Positions 21,391-31,804 of a DNA stretch of 64,000 bases are shown here, piece after piece. Every line of letters begins with the position of its first letter. Position 1 is the stretch's first letter. The notes under the pieces were generated by a model, which saw nothing but the letters and a program-made list of their open reading frames with translations, ran no database searches and was not told the origin of the DNA. The position numbers and the translations under genes were made by a program. The stretch covers positions 389,506,853 to 389,570,852 of the forward strand of contig NC_092872.1 in assembly GCF_028372415.1 (NCBI RefSeq), read 5' to 3'. The DNA comes from Notamacropus eugenii (lineage: Eukaryota; Chordata; Mammalia; Diprotodontia; Macropodidae).

Positions 21391-21565
21391 TCATGTCTTT
21401 TCCTTTACCTAGAATGCTATTAAGCTAGGCTTGAAAGGAGAGACCTCCATTCATGAAGTCTGGGGACACTGGGGAAGTCTAGGGCATAAGAAAGGAGAAG
21501 GAAGTTGTATGAACATGCCCAGTTGTTTCCTGGCCCAGTGGATAACAGCTAAGGTGGCCATAATC
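21391..21565. repeat. Repeat Y, copy 1
   Basis: 'atgaacatgcccagttgttt', 'cctggcccagtggataacag' and the preceding ~100 bp resemble 24030-24200 in order. No family assigned. Confidence 0.45.
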
Positions 21566-22714
21566 ACTTATTTCTCTGCTCTCCAGAAACTTATCATCCA
21601 TACAAGATGTGACTATGAAAGTAACATGCCAGGTTTTTTTTAATGTAGCCCACCTTTTAGAACTCCTCTGTAAGGATTAAAAGAGTAGACCCCAGAAATG
21701 TAGGTAAGATTCCAGTGTGTAAGGGGATGATGCTATCCTTGTATGACTCTGAGGTAGGTAGAATAGATATTTCTAGTCTCTTCTCCACCCACCCTTTTCC
21801 AAAGAAGACTTTCATCCCTACAAGGAAGAAAAGTAAGAGGTTGAGGCCAGAGGCCACCACTCTGCTTTTCTCAGAGAAAGAGGTTATTGAATTAGAAGTG
21901 TATCTATATCTAGAGGATATAACTAGGTTCTATCAAACTTCTGATCACTTTGTCATTTTGGGGAGAAGGAGTGACACCAAGTTCTGAATTCAAGGCTTGA
22001 CACCCTTTCCTCACCAAATACCAGTTTCACCATGAACACACAAAGCAGGCAAAGAAATTCACTTATCCAAATCATAGCAAAACAGAAATTAGAGAAGGTA
22101 TACATAGGGGAAGATATACCGGACAATACAGAATGAAAGAGCTCTCTCACTGGGATGAAATAGATCATTTAAGAGAAAGACCTAGATCTTGCCCAAAGGT
22201 AAACTCCCCCTAATCTCTAGAGTAGTAAGCAGGAAATAGGGACATGATGGAGACTGCTCCTTTCCTGTCTTCCTAGAGTCTTTTAGCAGCTTGAAGTGGG
22301 GTTGGCTTTTTCTATCTTTTCTCTCAAAACTGCAAGCCAACTGGACACTATGTTTGAAAAAAAACTACATTAGAGAGTCCTGAAAGGGGACTGAGAGAGA
22401 CCTGAAGCTCTCCCATTCAGCCTGGCCCTCATATATGGCAGGGCCTTCATATCTACCAATAAAGAAAGAATCCTATAACAATTGGCTTTGGGACAGGGGC
22501 TGCACCTCCAAAAGGGCTTAGACATGGAGCAAGGCAGAGCTGTCCCTGGTCAGGTAAGTCCCTTTTCTAGCATTCTCTAAACTCAAAGGGGTTTCACACT
22601 TTACCTGAGGGCAAATCATCCAGAGAATTTTTTGTGTGTTGTTGTTAGACCTTAACTTTTTAGGAGCCTTGTGAGTAGGGGGGAAAATTAAACATGAGAG
22701 AAGAGAAACAATCA
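21566..22714. other. No recognised element
   Basis: About 1.1 kb with short overlapping frames on both strands and no named repeat. A TTG-rich stretch at 22625-22645 may be the tail of the repeat Z copy that follows. Confidence 0.4.
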
Positions 22715-23168
22715 GGGAGCAGCAAAAATTGACCTGGTTCAGAGAGGATCAATGAGATCACAGGATGATGTCTGGCCTCCTGTGTTAATTGGATTTAAAT
22801 GGGGCAGAGTTGCACAAAGTTGTCAGCCTGACTCTCTCTTCCAAAGTCATCTAAGTTCAGTGGCAAGATAAAAGTCAAGACAGCCCAAGATGCAATGGAT
22901 GACCTTGGTGTCTTTGATGACTTTGATGACTGACCATGCTCTAATCAATTCACCCTCCTTTGTGGCATTGGAGCAAATTGTTCCCATCCACCCATTCTAC
23001 CTAGGGAAGTCTTCACATGCTTGGGGTAGATACCCACCAACGAGTTTGTGGTCAGTCAGTTACCCTCAGTCTGGTTTAGCCTGTCTGCTGAGACAGTTTA
23101 CTGGGGTGTGGCCACTGCACATGCTACAGCTTCTGGGAGCCACAGGTGAGAGTTGAGTGCCAGATGGC
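22715..23168 (-). repeat. Repeat Z, long form
   Basis: Read on +, it shows 'tcagagaggatcaatgagat', 'gcagagttgcacaaagttgt', 'ctaagttcagtggcaagata', 'caatggatgaccttggtgtc', 'ggcattggagcaaattgttc', 'aagtcttcacatgcttgggg', 'cactgcacatgctacagctt'. I recognise the long form as a common marsupial repeat. The 88-codon frame through it is a by-product. Strand is inferred from the (AAC)n tail of shorter copies. Confidence 0.65.
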
Positions 23169-23999
23169 TTGAAAAGGGCTTGGCCAACCCTTACACCAGA
23201 GGTGATAATAGTCCTTGTACACCCGCACATCCTGGGTTGGATGGATAGGGAATGATTAAAATTGGAGCCAGAGCAGCTCCCGGATAGAAGTCTAGATGAA
23301 CTTTATCATTGTAGGCTGAGCGGAGCACCATCTGGAGCTGGGCTTCATTATTTTCCAGTGACAGAGGAAAGTACCATGGCACTCGGGACAGAATCCCAGA
23401 AGCAGCCAGTGACGATCCTAGAAGTGGGAATGGGGCTGGGAAGAGGCTACTTTGCGTTGATTCAAACCTCCCCTGCCCCTTTCCGCAAAGATGGAGATAT
23501 TTACCTCTTTCTACTCCAATCCCTTGATTTAACTATTCTCTAATAAAATTGAGTAGATGGTAAGCCAGCAGTGTTGCCCCTTAGTATTCTTCTCCCTCAA
23601 GGTCTTGAAAGGTAGCAACAGACTGTGTCTGCTTTTAAAACTGCTATTTCTGTAAACTGTAGTATTGTAAGTATTTTCTCAGTATGTGTGTGTATTAAAA
23701 TCTACATGGCCATTTGAAGCTTTGCCAGTTCTAACTTGAATACTAACGGTGAGATTGGGAATTGAAAGAAAAAAAACTCAAACTAAAACCTGGGAAGGAA
23801 GTAGATCTAAAGAATTGGGGTTTATTCTTATACAATCCCAGTTAATTCTGCCCTATGGAGATTTCTGGCTGGGGGTTCAGGGAGCCAAGTTTTAGGAGGG
23901 ATACTCATTTATTTGAAGGAAAAGGGAACAATTCTTGAGATCAGATACTTCTAGCACACAGGAGACCAGTAACCATGGTGGGGTGGGGCGATGGAGTGT
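23169..23999. other. No recognised element
   Basis: It includes a 93-codon open frame (23262-23543) that ends at an AATAAA (23542). No conserved domain or splice sites support a gene. Confidence 0.4.
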
Positions 24000-24240
24000 T
24001 GTTAATTAGTAGCAAGGCAACTGCCATTTCTTCCCTTTACCCTGAATGCCAGCACTAGGTTTAAAAGGGGAGAATCAACCTCTGAAAGGGAGGGGCCCCT
24101 AAGGAAGCTCAGACCACAAAAAGGGAGGAGAGAGAGTTAAATGAACATGCCCAGTAGGTCCCTGGCTCAGTCCCTGGCTCTTAGATAACTATGAGCTCAG
24201 GTGACTGTGCTCATCCCTGCCACCTAGTGGGCATGTTAAC
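24000..24240. repeat. Repeat Y, copy 2
   Basis: 'aatgaacatgcccagtaggt', 'ccctggctcagtccctggct', 'agataactatgagctcaggt' resemble 21480-21560. The preceding 'aggtttaaaaggggagaatc' also has a counterpart near 21430. Confidence 0.45.
24218..24230 (-). promoter_or_regulatory. CTCF-type motif
   Basis: The minus strand reads CCACTAGGTGGCA, a full match to the 13-bp core consensus CCASYAGRKGGCA. It lies between repeats Y and Z. Occupancy cannot be judged from sequence. Confidence 0.55.
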
Positions 24241-24244
24241 AAAG

Positions 24245-24390
24245 TACATGTGCAGGTCCCCAGGCTCATTTCTCCAGAGCCATCTGAATCCGGTGACCAG
24301 ATATTCATCAGGGTGACTGGAGATGGCCCTGGGTGTACTGGGAGACCTTGTCCCCTTTAGGCCAAGGTCTATTCAGGTACTTACTGAATA
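24245..24390 (-). repeat. Repeat Z, short copy
   Basis: 'ccagagccatctgaatccgg', 'tgaccagatattcatcaggg', 'tgactggagatggccctggg', 'agaccttgtcccctttaggc'. Same family as 41453-41692. Confidence 0.7.
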
Positions 24391-24420
24391 GGGAAGGGAA
24401 GAGAAGGGAAGGGAAGGGAT
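24391..24420. repeat. (GGGAA)n tract
   Basis: Five to six GGGAA-like pentamers with one GAGAA. Confidence 0.9.
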
Positions 24421-25129
24421 CTAGTCAGTAAACCCCAAGTTAACTGGGCATCTTCTGGCTATCCAAATTTACCCTCTTTTAGAGAGGAATTCAATTTTCT
24501 ATATTAATGGGGAATGGTAATAGTAAATGGAATAAACTTTAAAAAAAGTATTTTTCTATTTTTTATACCCAAGAAAGGTTGCCAACCTAATTTTCAAAGA
24601 GAAGCAACACTATGGAATATTAGAGTTCCATTAGTTCCAGTTCAATACTTTGTTGTTAAAAGATCACTCTAATCATTTCTGGAACTCCTGTTTTGGAACT
24701 TTTTCTTCAGCAACTGAAATTCAAAGTTTTTTGCTATACTTGATGGTGAAAGGTCTTTATCTTTGGTTTTTGGAACAAGTCAAAAGTAACTGGAAGTCAA
24801 CTTTGATATCTCAGCCCAGGAAGAGCCATTTTGGTCAAATAAATAAACAAACAAACTAATAAATGAACTTATGAATGAAAAAATAAATGGAATAAATTAG
24901 ATGTGACAATAATTTGGAGAACAGATTCTTTGATGGTTCCTAGACTGGCCCAGAAAACAATTCTCAAAGTGGAATTTCACAAAATATGAACCATGGCAGT
25001 CCCCACTGGAATCAGTGGTTGGAGGAGGTTGGGTTACTAAAAAATGGAAAATCAAATGGAAAATCAAAAAGAAAGTCCTTTTATCTGATAGTCATACTTC
25101 CTGCATAAGTTGTAGAGACTTTCAAGTGT
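24421..25129. other. No recognised element, AT-rich
   Basis: It contains an AAAC/AATG-rich stretch at 24838-24890. No repeat family or plausible exon was seen. Confidence 0.4.
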
Positions 25130-25292
25130 GGAAATTCTCTCCATGAGTACAGATCAGTAATTTTATCCTAGGATGCTCTGAGAAACTAAATGGTTTGACA
25201 ATGGTCATGCAGTCAGTTTGTGTCAGAATTACGACTAGAATCTAGTTCTTCTAGCTCCAACGCCTAACCTCTCTTCATTGAGACAGCCATAC
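25130..25292 (-). repeat. MIR fragment
   Basis: 'gagaaactaaatggtttgac', 'aatggtcatgcagtcagttt', 'ctagttcttctagctccaac'. Very diverged. Confidence 0.5.
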
Positions 25293-25317
25293 TGTCTCTC
25301 AAAGAATGACCAAGTGA

Positions 25318-25440
25318 CAGTAATAGTAATAACTGGTGTTTATATAGGATTTTAAGGTTTGAAAATCACTTTACATATAGGTATCATTATTATAGGCATT
25401 GTTCCCATGCTATAGATGGAGAAATTGAGGTTCATAGGGC
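25318..25440 (-). repeat. MIR fragment
   Basis: 'gtgtttatataggattttaa', 'aaaatcactttacatatagg', 'tgctatagatggagaaattg'. Confidence 0.55.
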
Positions 25441-25674
25441 TGAGGTTCAACATTTTCTTCTCTACAGAGGGCTTACCTCATACTTCATTGAAAAAATCCA
25501 GGTCATCTGTCAGGAACTTCTTCTACCCTGACAGTTTCACACCTCAAAACATCTTAACATCAAGTCCCATTCTCTTTTCTGTACCAATCTCAGAATAAAG
25601 AGGCCCTTCTCACCCATACCACCATTCCTACCACCATCTCCACCAATTGCAGATCAACAGCTACCATCGGGCAG

Positions 25675-25998
25675 ATAAGAAACTCTACCTCTTGATTCTG
25701 GGTATCTTCACTGGTTGTTCCCCATGCCTGGAATTCTCTCCCTCCCCATCTTTACCTCCTGACTCCTTCAAATCCCAGTTAGACTCCTACCTTCTAGAGG
25801 AAGCCTTTCCTATTCCCCCTCAATTCCAGTGCTTTCTTTTTGACAGTATTTTCAATTATCCTTTATATAGCTTATTTGTACATAATTGCTTGTATGTTCT
25901 TTGAGCTCAAGAGCAGAGATTGTCTTTTGCCTTTCTACGTATCCCCAGCATTTATGGCACATAGTAGGTGCTTAATAAATATTCATTGACCAACTATT
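25675..25998 (+). repeat. L2 LINE 3' end
   Basis: 'ttccccatgcctggaattct', 'aggaagcctttcctattccc', 'gagctcaagagcagagattg', 'atagtaggtgcttaataaat'. A clear L2 3' terminus. Confidence 0.85.
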
Positions 25999-26520
25999 GT
26001 TGACTGAGGTAAGCCTCATCTCCCTTCCCCACCCCATACAGCTGTCTGTGCTTCTAGCCACAGTCCAGAAAAGCAACCCTTGAAGGAGAGGTACTAGGTG
26101 CTGCTGCTCCTGGCCTTTTCAGCAGCCTCAGCCACCGAGAACTCAAAAGGAAAAACCCTTGGCACAGCCAGTGGTTCAATATTTCCAATATGGTCTTATT
26201 AATAGTATAACCTTCTGTCACTAGGCTAAACTCATGTCTGATGAGGCAAATTTTTAAATGGCCTGACTTTGTACTAATTTTGCTCTTGTATGTATAGTTA
26301 TGAAATGACTTTTGTTTATGCCCCTAGTTAGATAAAACTGTCTAACAATGAGCTGCGGGTGGGTGGGGGAGAGCTATGATCCCAGCCCTGCCCTAGGGAA
26401 GTCACTTCCAAGGTCTTTGAGAGGTTTGTTACAATACAAATAACAGGAAAGAAGATGCATTATCACTTCCTTTGCCTCTGAACTCTAAACATCACTGGGC
26501 CTTTCCATCTGACATACAGC
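25999..26520. other. No recognised element
   Basis: It contains a short C/T-rich and 'gctgctgctcctgg' segment near 26100. Nothing else is recognised. Confidence 0.4.
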
Positions 26521-26523
26521 TAT

Positions 26524-26727
26524 TGGTGTTACAGTTGTGTCTGACTCTTTGACCGCATTTGGGATTTTCTTGGCAAAGATCCCTTTTCCAGTACATTTTA
26601 CAAGTAAGAAAACTGAGGCAAGCAGTGTTAAGTGACTTGCCCAGGGTTACACAGCTAGTAAGTGTCTGAGGTCACCTCTGAACTCACCAAGATGTCTATC
26701 TCCAGGCCCTGCCATCTAGCTACACTG
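26524..26727 (-). repeat. MAR1-type SINE
   Basis: 'gttgtgtctgactctttgac', 'gattttcttggcaaagatcc', 'gttaagtgacttgcccaggg', 'aggccctgccatctagctac'. Some internal sequence is missing. Confidence 0.85.
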
Positions 26728-26734
26728 TGTGTGT

Positions 26735-26880
26735 TCCTTTTTCCTATATATGTTGTCTCCCTCTATTAGAATATGAAGTCCTGGAAGGCAGGAACCATCT
26801 TGCTTATCTATTTGTATCCCCAGAACTTAACACACTGTTTAGCACATAGTAATATGCTTTTAATATGCTTTTCATTCATG
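26735..26880 (+). repeat. L2 LINE 3' end fragment
   Basis: 'tgttgtctccctctattaga', 'gaagtcctggaaggcaggaa', 'agcacatagtaatatgcttt'. Confidence 0.75.
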
Positions 26881-26894
26881 TACACCCAGATTGC

Positions 26895-27640
26895 TCTCCA
26901 TTCTTTAAAAAAAAACCCTCTTTCCTTGACTGTACTCTTCCTCCATTATATTCCTATGTCTCTCCTTTACTTCACAACCAAACTCCTGGAAAAAAAAGCT
27001 GTCTTTGCTGTTGCCTCCATTTTATCACCTCCCTCTCTCTTCTCAGGCCCTTGAAATCTAGCTTAACTAAAACTGCTTTCTCCAAGGTCAGCACTTACTA
27101 AACATTCTTTAAGCACCTACTATTTGCCAGGCCCTGATCATTAATGGTCTCTTTATTGTAAAATCTGAAGGCTGTTTCTTGGGAAACTTCTTAAAAGACT
27201 CCAAAGACTTCTTAAAGCCTTTGACACTACCAACCACCTCCTTCTGGATATTTCCTTCTCCTTGGGATTTTCCTTCTCCTTGGCATTGCACTTTGAGTCT
27301 CTTACTTGTCTGACCATTCCTTCTCAGTCTTTTCTGCAGGACTGCCATTCATGCCCCAACCTTTGTAAGTGAGTGTACCCTAGGGCTATATCCTGGGCAT
27401 TTTCCTTTTTTTTCTCTATGATCTCATTTTTATCTCACAAGCAGAAATGGATTTGAAAACCATCTTTATGCGAATGATTCCTAAATCCACACATCTAGCC
27501 CTCATCTTTTTCTTAAGTTCCATTGCCTGCATGCACTTCATGTCCCACAGACATCAAACTCAACATGGCCAAAATAGGAGTCATCTCTCCCCCAATACCT
27601 GCCTGTCCTCCAGATTTCACTGAATCTTGTCAAGGATTAT
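26895..27640 (+). repeat. L2 LINE ORF2 region
   Basis: L2 reverse-transcriptase region in order: 'ccaaactcctggaaaaaaaa', 'ctaaaactgctttctccaag', 'cctttgacactaccaaccac', 'gctatatcctgggcattttc', 'acatctagccctcatctttt', 'catcaaactcaacatggcca'. A phrase near 27105-27145 ('aagcacctactatttgccag') looks like a small foreign insertion. The frames are broken. Confidence 0.75.
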
Positions 27641-28074
27641 GATGAAATATGCTGCCTGTCTAATGACAGAAGGGTGGATCTGGTCTCAGTCTGACTCAGA
27701 TCAGTCCCCTGGTAGTTCAGTTTCAATACAGGAACAAAATGAGACACTTGGAGATCATTCAACAGTTAACAGTAAGAGATTTACTCATTGATATCAGGAA
27801 AAGGATAAAAGATATTCAACAAGTAAAGGTATTGAGAACCTCTTGAGCTGATTTAGCAGAATGATGCTACCTTGCTGAAGTTTTTCCTTATTTTTGATCA
27901 GCCAAGCATCAGAGAATGTCTGGAGCTCCTCACAGCTCTATTGTACTTAGGTAACCAGGAAAAGAGCCTTTAGTTCCCTTAAACCAACCTGATCTCAAGG
28001 AGGGGTTCAATATCTTTTAAGGAAAAACTAGCTTAACTGGCATGAGTTTGTGTTAGATTACTGCTGCTTCCACA
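27641..28074. other. No recognised element
   Basis: No named repeat, no long frame. Confidence 0.4.
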
Positions 28075-28225
28075 GAGGTGATGGATTCATGGTGTAGAAT
28101 AAGACATATATCTTGGACATGGGCAATAAAGGAATTTATATTGTTTGACTATACATATTTGTCACAAAGTTTTTCTTTTTTGTTTTTTCTCAAAGGGTAG
28201 GTGAGAAGGAGAAAAAATAGGTTTT
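28075..28225 (+). repeat. L1 3' UTR fragment (second subfamily)
   Basis: 'aggtgatggattcatggtgt', 'ttggacatgggcaataaagg', 'tgtttgactatacatatttg' match 60200-60320 in the same order. Confidence 0.65.
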
Positions 28226-28435
28226 GGTTAAGTAAAAAAAAAATCTAAGAATTTCTTGATAAAAACATAAGTAGTTTTTAAAGTTGAAAAAAATAGGTCA
28301 TTTAGACTCTTCTTTTACCCCAAGACCAAACTCTAAAAAATGGCTTGTATTGACTTCTCTTTCAAATTAAAGATGGTTAAATGTTAAAAAACAGCTTTAA
28401 AAAATGAAGTGAATTCTGTCAAGGGTACTTTTCTT

Positions 28436-28549
28436 GTGCTTTTTTCAGTGGCACATATACTGAGATTAGACCCATACAGAGAAGATTAGCATGGCCCATG
28501 TGCAAGGATGACATGCAAATTCATAGAGCACTCCATATATATATTTTTT
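28436..28549 (+). pseudogene. U6 snRNA pseudogene
   Basis: It is aligned by eye over its full length with vertebrate U6: GTGCT start, 'cacatatac', 'atacagagaagattagcatg', 'gcaaggatgaca', 'gcaaattcat', and an end in 'ctccatat..tttttt'. Many substitutions occur, including in the otherwise invariant 5' half. No PSE or TATA box lies 25-60 bp upstream, as a type 3 Pol III gene requires. It is therefore a retrocopy, probably not transcribed. It abuts a G13 run. Confidence 0.9.
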
Positions 28550-28562
28550 GGGGGGGGGGGGG
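28550..28562. repeat. G13 mononucleotide run
   Basis: Thirteen consecutive G directly after the T run ending the U6 copy. Confidence 0.95.
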
Positions 28563-29199
28563 TTAAAAAGAGCATTTTCTTTGGAGAGACCCTAGACATG
28601 AGCCATACCTAAGCTTTGTTTTAGAATTTCACTGGAAAGTTATTCTGGGGTGGGATCAGAGCTAAGAGGAGAAACTGATTTTCTTTGGGGTCAGACTTCC
28701 CCAAGATGAATTATGGGTCTAAGGCTAGTCCTCCTCTGGGGTCTCTAGGTCTAGGTATATTTGGATCACCAGCACCTTGCATAATACCTGCAACATAGTA
28801 GGCACTTAAATATTGGTGGATTGATTGGTTTGTCCTTATTCACAGAACTAGTTAACTTAAGAGGAGTATCTCAAAGCCAAGTTTCACCAGAATCTATGTC
28901 TAGAATGATTTCATCTGTATCAGGTGTTTTGGGAAAGGAGGGGAAAGAAAAGAAACTGGCTTATCCAGTGGAGGTTTACTTCTATGTAATTCATCCATAA
29001 TCCCACAAGCCTCCTGAATCATTAAAACAAAAATGCCCTTTTGGGGTGTTCTTTCTGTCTTTTTTCTTTCAGTCTCCTCTTGTTATTTGCTATAAGCTGA
29101 TTATAGGGATATTGGCATAGGGAGCTCCCATGTAAAGGAGTTCCTTCTATAAATGCAGGTTGACATCTTAAGAGTCTTAAAAAGTTGCCTAGAGTGCTG
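28563..29199. other. Mostly unassigned, with an L2 tail
   Basis: 28745-28830 is an L2 3' end on + ('accttgcataatacctgcaa', 'catagtaggcacttaaatat'). The rest has no recognised element. Confidence 0.45.
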
Positions 29200-29298
29200 A
29201 GTGAATCAGTCAGTATGAGTCTAATGTCTGAACCTGAACTCAGGTCTTCCTAGCTCTAAGGCCAACCTTCTATAGACTACACACCACACTGCCTCTTC
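29200..29298 (-). repeat. MIR fragment
   Basis: 'ctgaactcaggtcttcctag', 'ctctaaggccaaccttctat' is the antisense head-side part of a MIR-type SINE. Confidence 0.55.
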
Positions 29299-29437
29299 TT
29301 AACCGTAACATGCTTATATAAAAATGCTGTGACTTTGGGGGATCTGGGTGGGCTTCATGGAAAGGGGAGGATGTCATTTGGAAAGGGTACCTCTCCATGC
29401 AAGGGGGAACTGAGGGACACTGCATCCGACAGGGAGT

Positions 29438-29451
29438 GGGGGGGGGGGGGG
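29438..29451. repeat. G14 mononucleotide run
   Basis: Fourteen consecutive G, the second long G run within 900 bp. Confidence 0.95.
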
Positions 29452-29464
29452 CAGGTCATTGGAA

Positions 29465-29690
29465 GAGAAGTAGCTTGGTGCATTTGAGATAACTCATGGA
29501 TATAACCAGATAATTCTGGTCTCAGGTTTAGGAGACCTCCTGTGATGGTTATTTGTCCTCCTTCTCGCTCTGTAATCTAAGGAAAGCCCCTTTTCTGGGC
29601 CTCTGTTTCCTCTCCTTTATAAAAGGATGGGGGAGGGGTTTGAAGCAGATGATTGCTCAGGTCTCTTCCAGATCTAGTGCTCTCGGGTGG
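29465..29690 (+). repeat. MIR SINE
   Basis: 'ctctgtaatctaaggaaagc', 'tgggcctctgtttcctctcc', 'caggtctcttccagatctag'. Confidence 0.65.
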
Positions 29691-29699
29691 TAAACCCTT

Positions 29700-29759
29700 C
29701 CCCGCCCCCTTCCCTTTTATACACAGCCCCCACCTTTTCTGGAGGCAAGGCTATAAAGG
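29700..29759 (+). promoter_or_regulatory. Candidate core promoter (GC box and TATA)
   Basis: CCCCGCCCCC at 29700-29709 lies 42 bp upstream of TATAAAGG at 29752-29759. On the minus strand TATAAAAG lies at 29714-29721, next to the same GC box. The segment to 30500 is richer in G+C than its surroundings. No exon or repeat explains it, but two motifs in this spacing can arise by chance. Confidence 0.25.
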
Positions 29760-30504
29760 CCTGACACTGAGCCAGGTGGGAAGCTTTCTCTGAGCCTGGC
29801 CCTGGCTTGGAGCCAACGGGAGCAGAGCCCAGGCAGGCAGAGTTTGCTCGGGGATGTTTATGGCAGGCGGATACATAACATAAAGAAACAAGAAAATGTT
29901 GGGTGCTGGGAAGCCAGGTCACACACAGGGTGGTTGAATCAGGACTAGAAACCAGCTTTCTGGGATTGCAATAGCCTTTCGGGTTGCCAGCTTGTCAGAA
30001 ACAAGGGACAGAGATAGACAAGCGACTGCCAAGGAGAATGGGCAGTGCCCATTTGCCAAGCCAGACTCCCACTGCTGAGGTCACCCTGAGTGTCAGGATC
30101 ACATCCCAGTTCCTCAGTCCCACCCCCCATCTCCCTCCCGCCCCTGAGCCAGCCACCTTCTCCATCCCCACCCCCCCTTCTTCTCCCTCTTTCCACCTCC
30201 CTCTGCACACTCTATCATGTCACTCAGCTCCTGGGTGACCTTGGGGAGCTGCCAGAGGCCACCGGGAAAAAGCAGCATCTCGGTGGGGAGGCCAGAGATC
30301 CAGAAGGCAATTTGACTCACCACCACAGAGCCCATGGGGAAAAGCAAGAAGACCAGATTCACTCCGACTCCTGGGGAAAGCACAGGTCACTGGGAAGGCA
30401 GGAATCCTTGGTCCCGACTGTTCTCAATTTCTTAGATGACTTTCTGCTAACGATTTTACTTTTCTGGGAACTCTGTATAACCAATGGTAGTGGTAGAGGA
30501 GGGT
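29760..30504. other. GC-richer segment, no gene recognised
   Basis: C-rich tracts (30118-30200) create long overlapping frames on both strands, up to 142 codons at 30090-30518. Their proline/serine runs reflect composition. No domain, splice signal pair or repeat was recognised. Confidence 0.4.
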
Positions 30505-30604
30505 GTGGGTTGGATTAATTTACTAGATGATCTCGAAGGTTTCTTCCAGCTTTAGAACTCTACGATTTCTTGTGGATCCTAATCTACCTCATTCAGATAA
30601 GAGG

Positions 30605-30800
30605 TGAGGTGGGTAGAGTGTTGGGGTTGGAGTTGAGAAATCTTGAGGTCAAATTTGACCGAACACTATGACCTTGGGCAAGTCACTGAACCTCCGTCTT
30701 CCTCACTTTCCCATCTGTAAAATGAGCATGATAAGAATACCTACAAACAAGCGCTTTGCAAATCTTAAATTGCCACATAAATGCTTATTATTATTCACCT
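30605..30800 (+). repeat. MIR SINE
   Basis: 'gggtagagtgttggggttgg', 'accttgggcaagtcactgaa', 'cccatctgtaaaatgagcat', 'gcgctttgcaaatcttaaat'. A shorter MIR end lies at 30510-30570. Confidence 0.75.
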
Positions 30801-31454
30801 CTCCCACTGTGGAACAAAGAACAGCCCCAGGAGCTTTAAAATCAGGTAAAGGAAGAAGTGAGAAATCATGTGAAAGCAGCCAAGGTGCCTAGGATAACTG
30901 ATGAAGCCTACCTCCTTTCCAAAGGCTCTGCTTCTTGGGAGGCCTATAAGAAACTGGCTGGGGAATCAGACTAAAGACAATTTCCAGAGAAAATGGGCAA
31001 GTACCCAGACCTCATACAATCATTTTCTCCCCTTCCCCTACTCAATTACTGAGCAGGTGGGAGTTCTTCGCCTCTTTTCTCCTAATCTCATCTCTAACTC
31101 TTTAGAGATTCACTTAGTCTTAATTTCCAGCTCTTTTGGATGTCCTCCTGGCCCCTCCTTCATCTATGTTTTAGATTATTTCCCCAAACCCATTCCTGCT
31201 TCCTGCCTTTAACTGGCTTGTCTTTCTCCTGAGACAGGAGCAGGGCAGAGGAGAGCCTAGCTGAATGATTGATGAAGCAGCAGCTAGTTCCTAACAAACA
31301 CTGCAGGAAGGCAGGGGATCACTGTGCTACACTTCTCAGCTGGACCTTTTCTCCTACTCCCATCCCATTACAAGGCCTCTCTGGGTGGTCCCGGAGAAAC
31401 TGCTCCCACCTCCCTACCACCATTTTTTATATGGTGAAACAGAGGTCCCCAGAA
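30801..31454. other. No recognised element
   Basis: Pyrimidine-rich in part (31020-31230). Short frames only. Confidence 0.4.
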
Positions 31455-31715
31455 ATGGAATAGTGGAAAATATACTAGCTTTGAAAACGGAAAACTGGTC
31501 CTCAAGTATCAGCTCTGTCACTAAGTGATATCTCACAAGTCATTTCAGCTTTTTTCAAGCCTCAGTTTCCTCCCCTGGGAAATCTGGATACCATATACTC
31601 TCCCGTGCCTACTTTATAGATATAGTGTCAGGCTCAAATGACACAAGGAATGCAAACACATGCTTTGTAACCCCAGAACATTATACAAATGTATGTAAAG
31701 GCTGGGCCACTCTCT
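31455..31715 (+). repeat. MIR SINE
   Basis: 'aagtatcagctctgtcacta', 'aagcctcagtttcctcccct', 'gtgtcaggctcaaatgacac'. Confidence 0.65.
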
Positions 31716-31804
31716 CTTACCTATGGATCCTCCCAGAAAAGCTGCCCCAGGTTCAAGGTATTCTGTGGTCAAAACCACAATTTACAAGCAAGGGTGTGCT
31801 GGTA

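Noticed and set aside
22890-23156. 88-codon frame
   Set aside because: It lies wholly inside the long form of repeat Z.
23262-23545. Terminal exon with a poly(A) signal at 23542
   Set aside because: AATAAA occurs often in AT-rich DNA. The frame lacks recognisable domain sequence and no upstream acceptor-exon structure could be supported.
28436-28549. Functional U6 snRNA gene
   Set aside because: There are too many substitutions in normally invariant positions, and no PSE or TATA box lies at the required upstream distances.
30090-30518. 142-codon plus-strand frame in the GC-richer block
   Set aside because: The first part is a Pro/Ser run from a C-rich tract, with equally long frames on the opposite strand. 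No splice or conservation evidence is visible.
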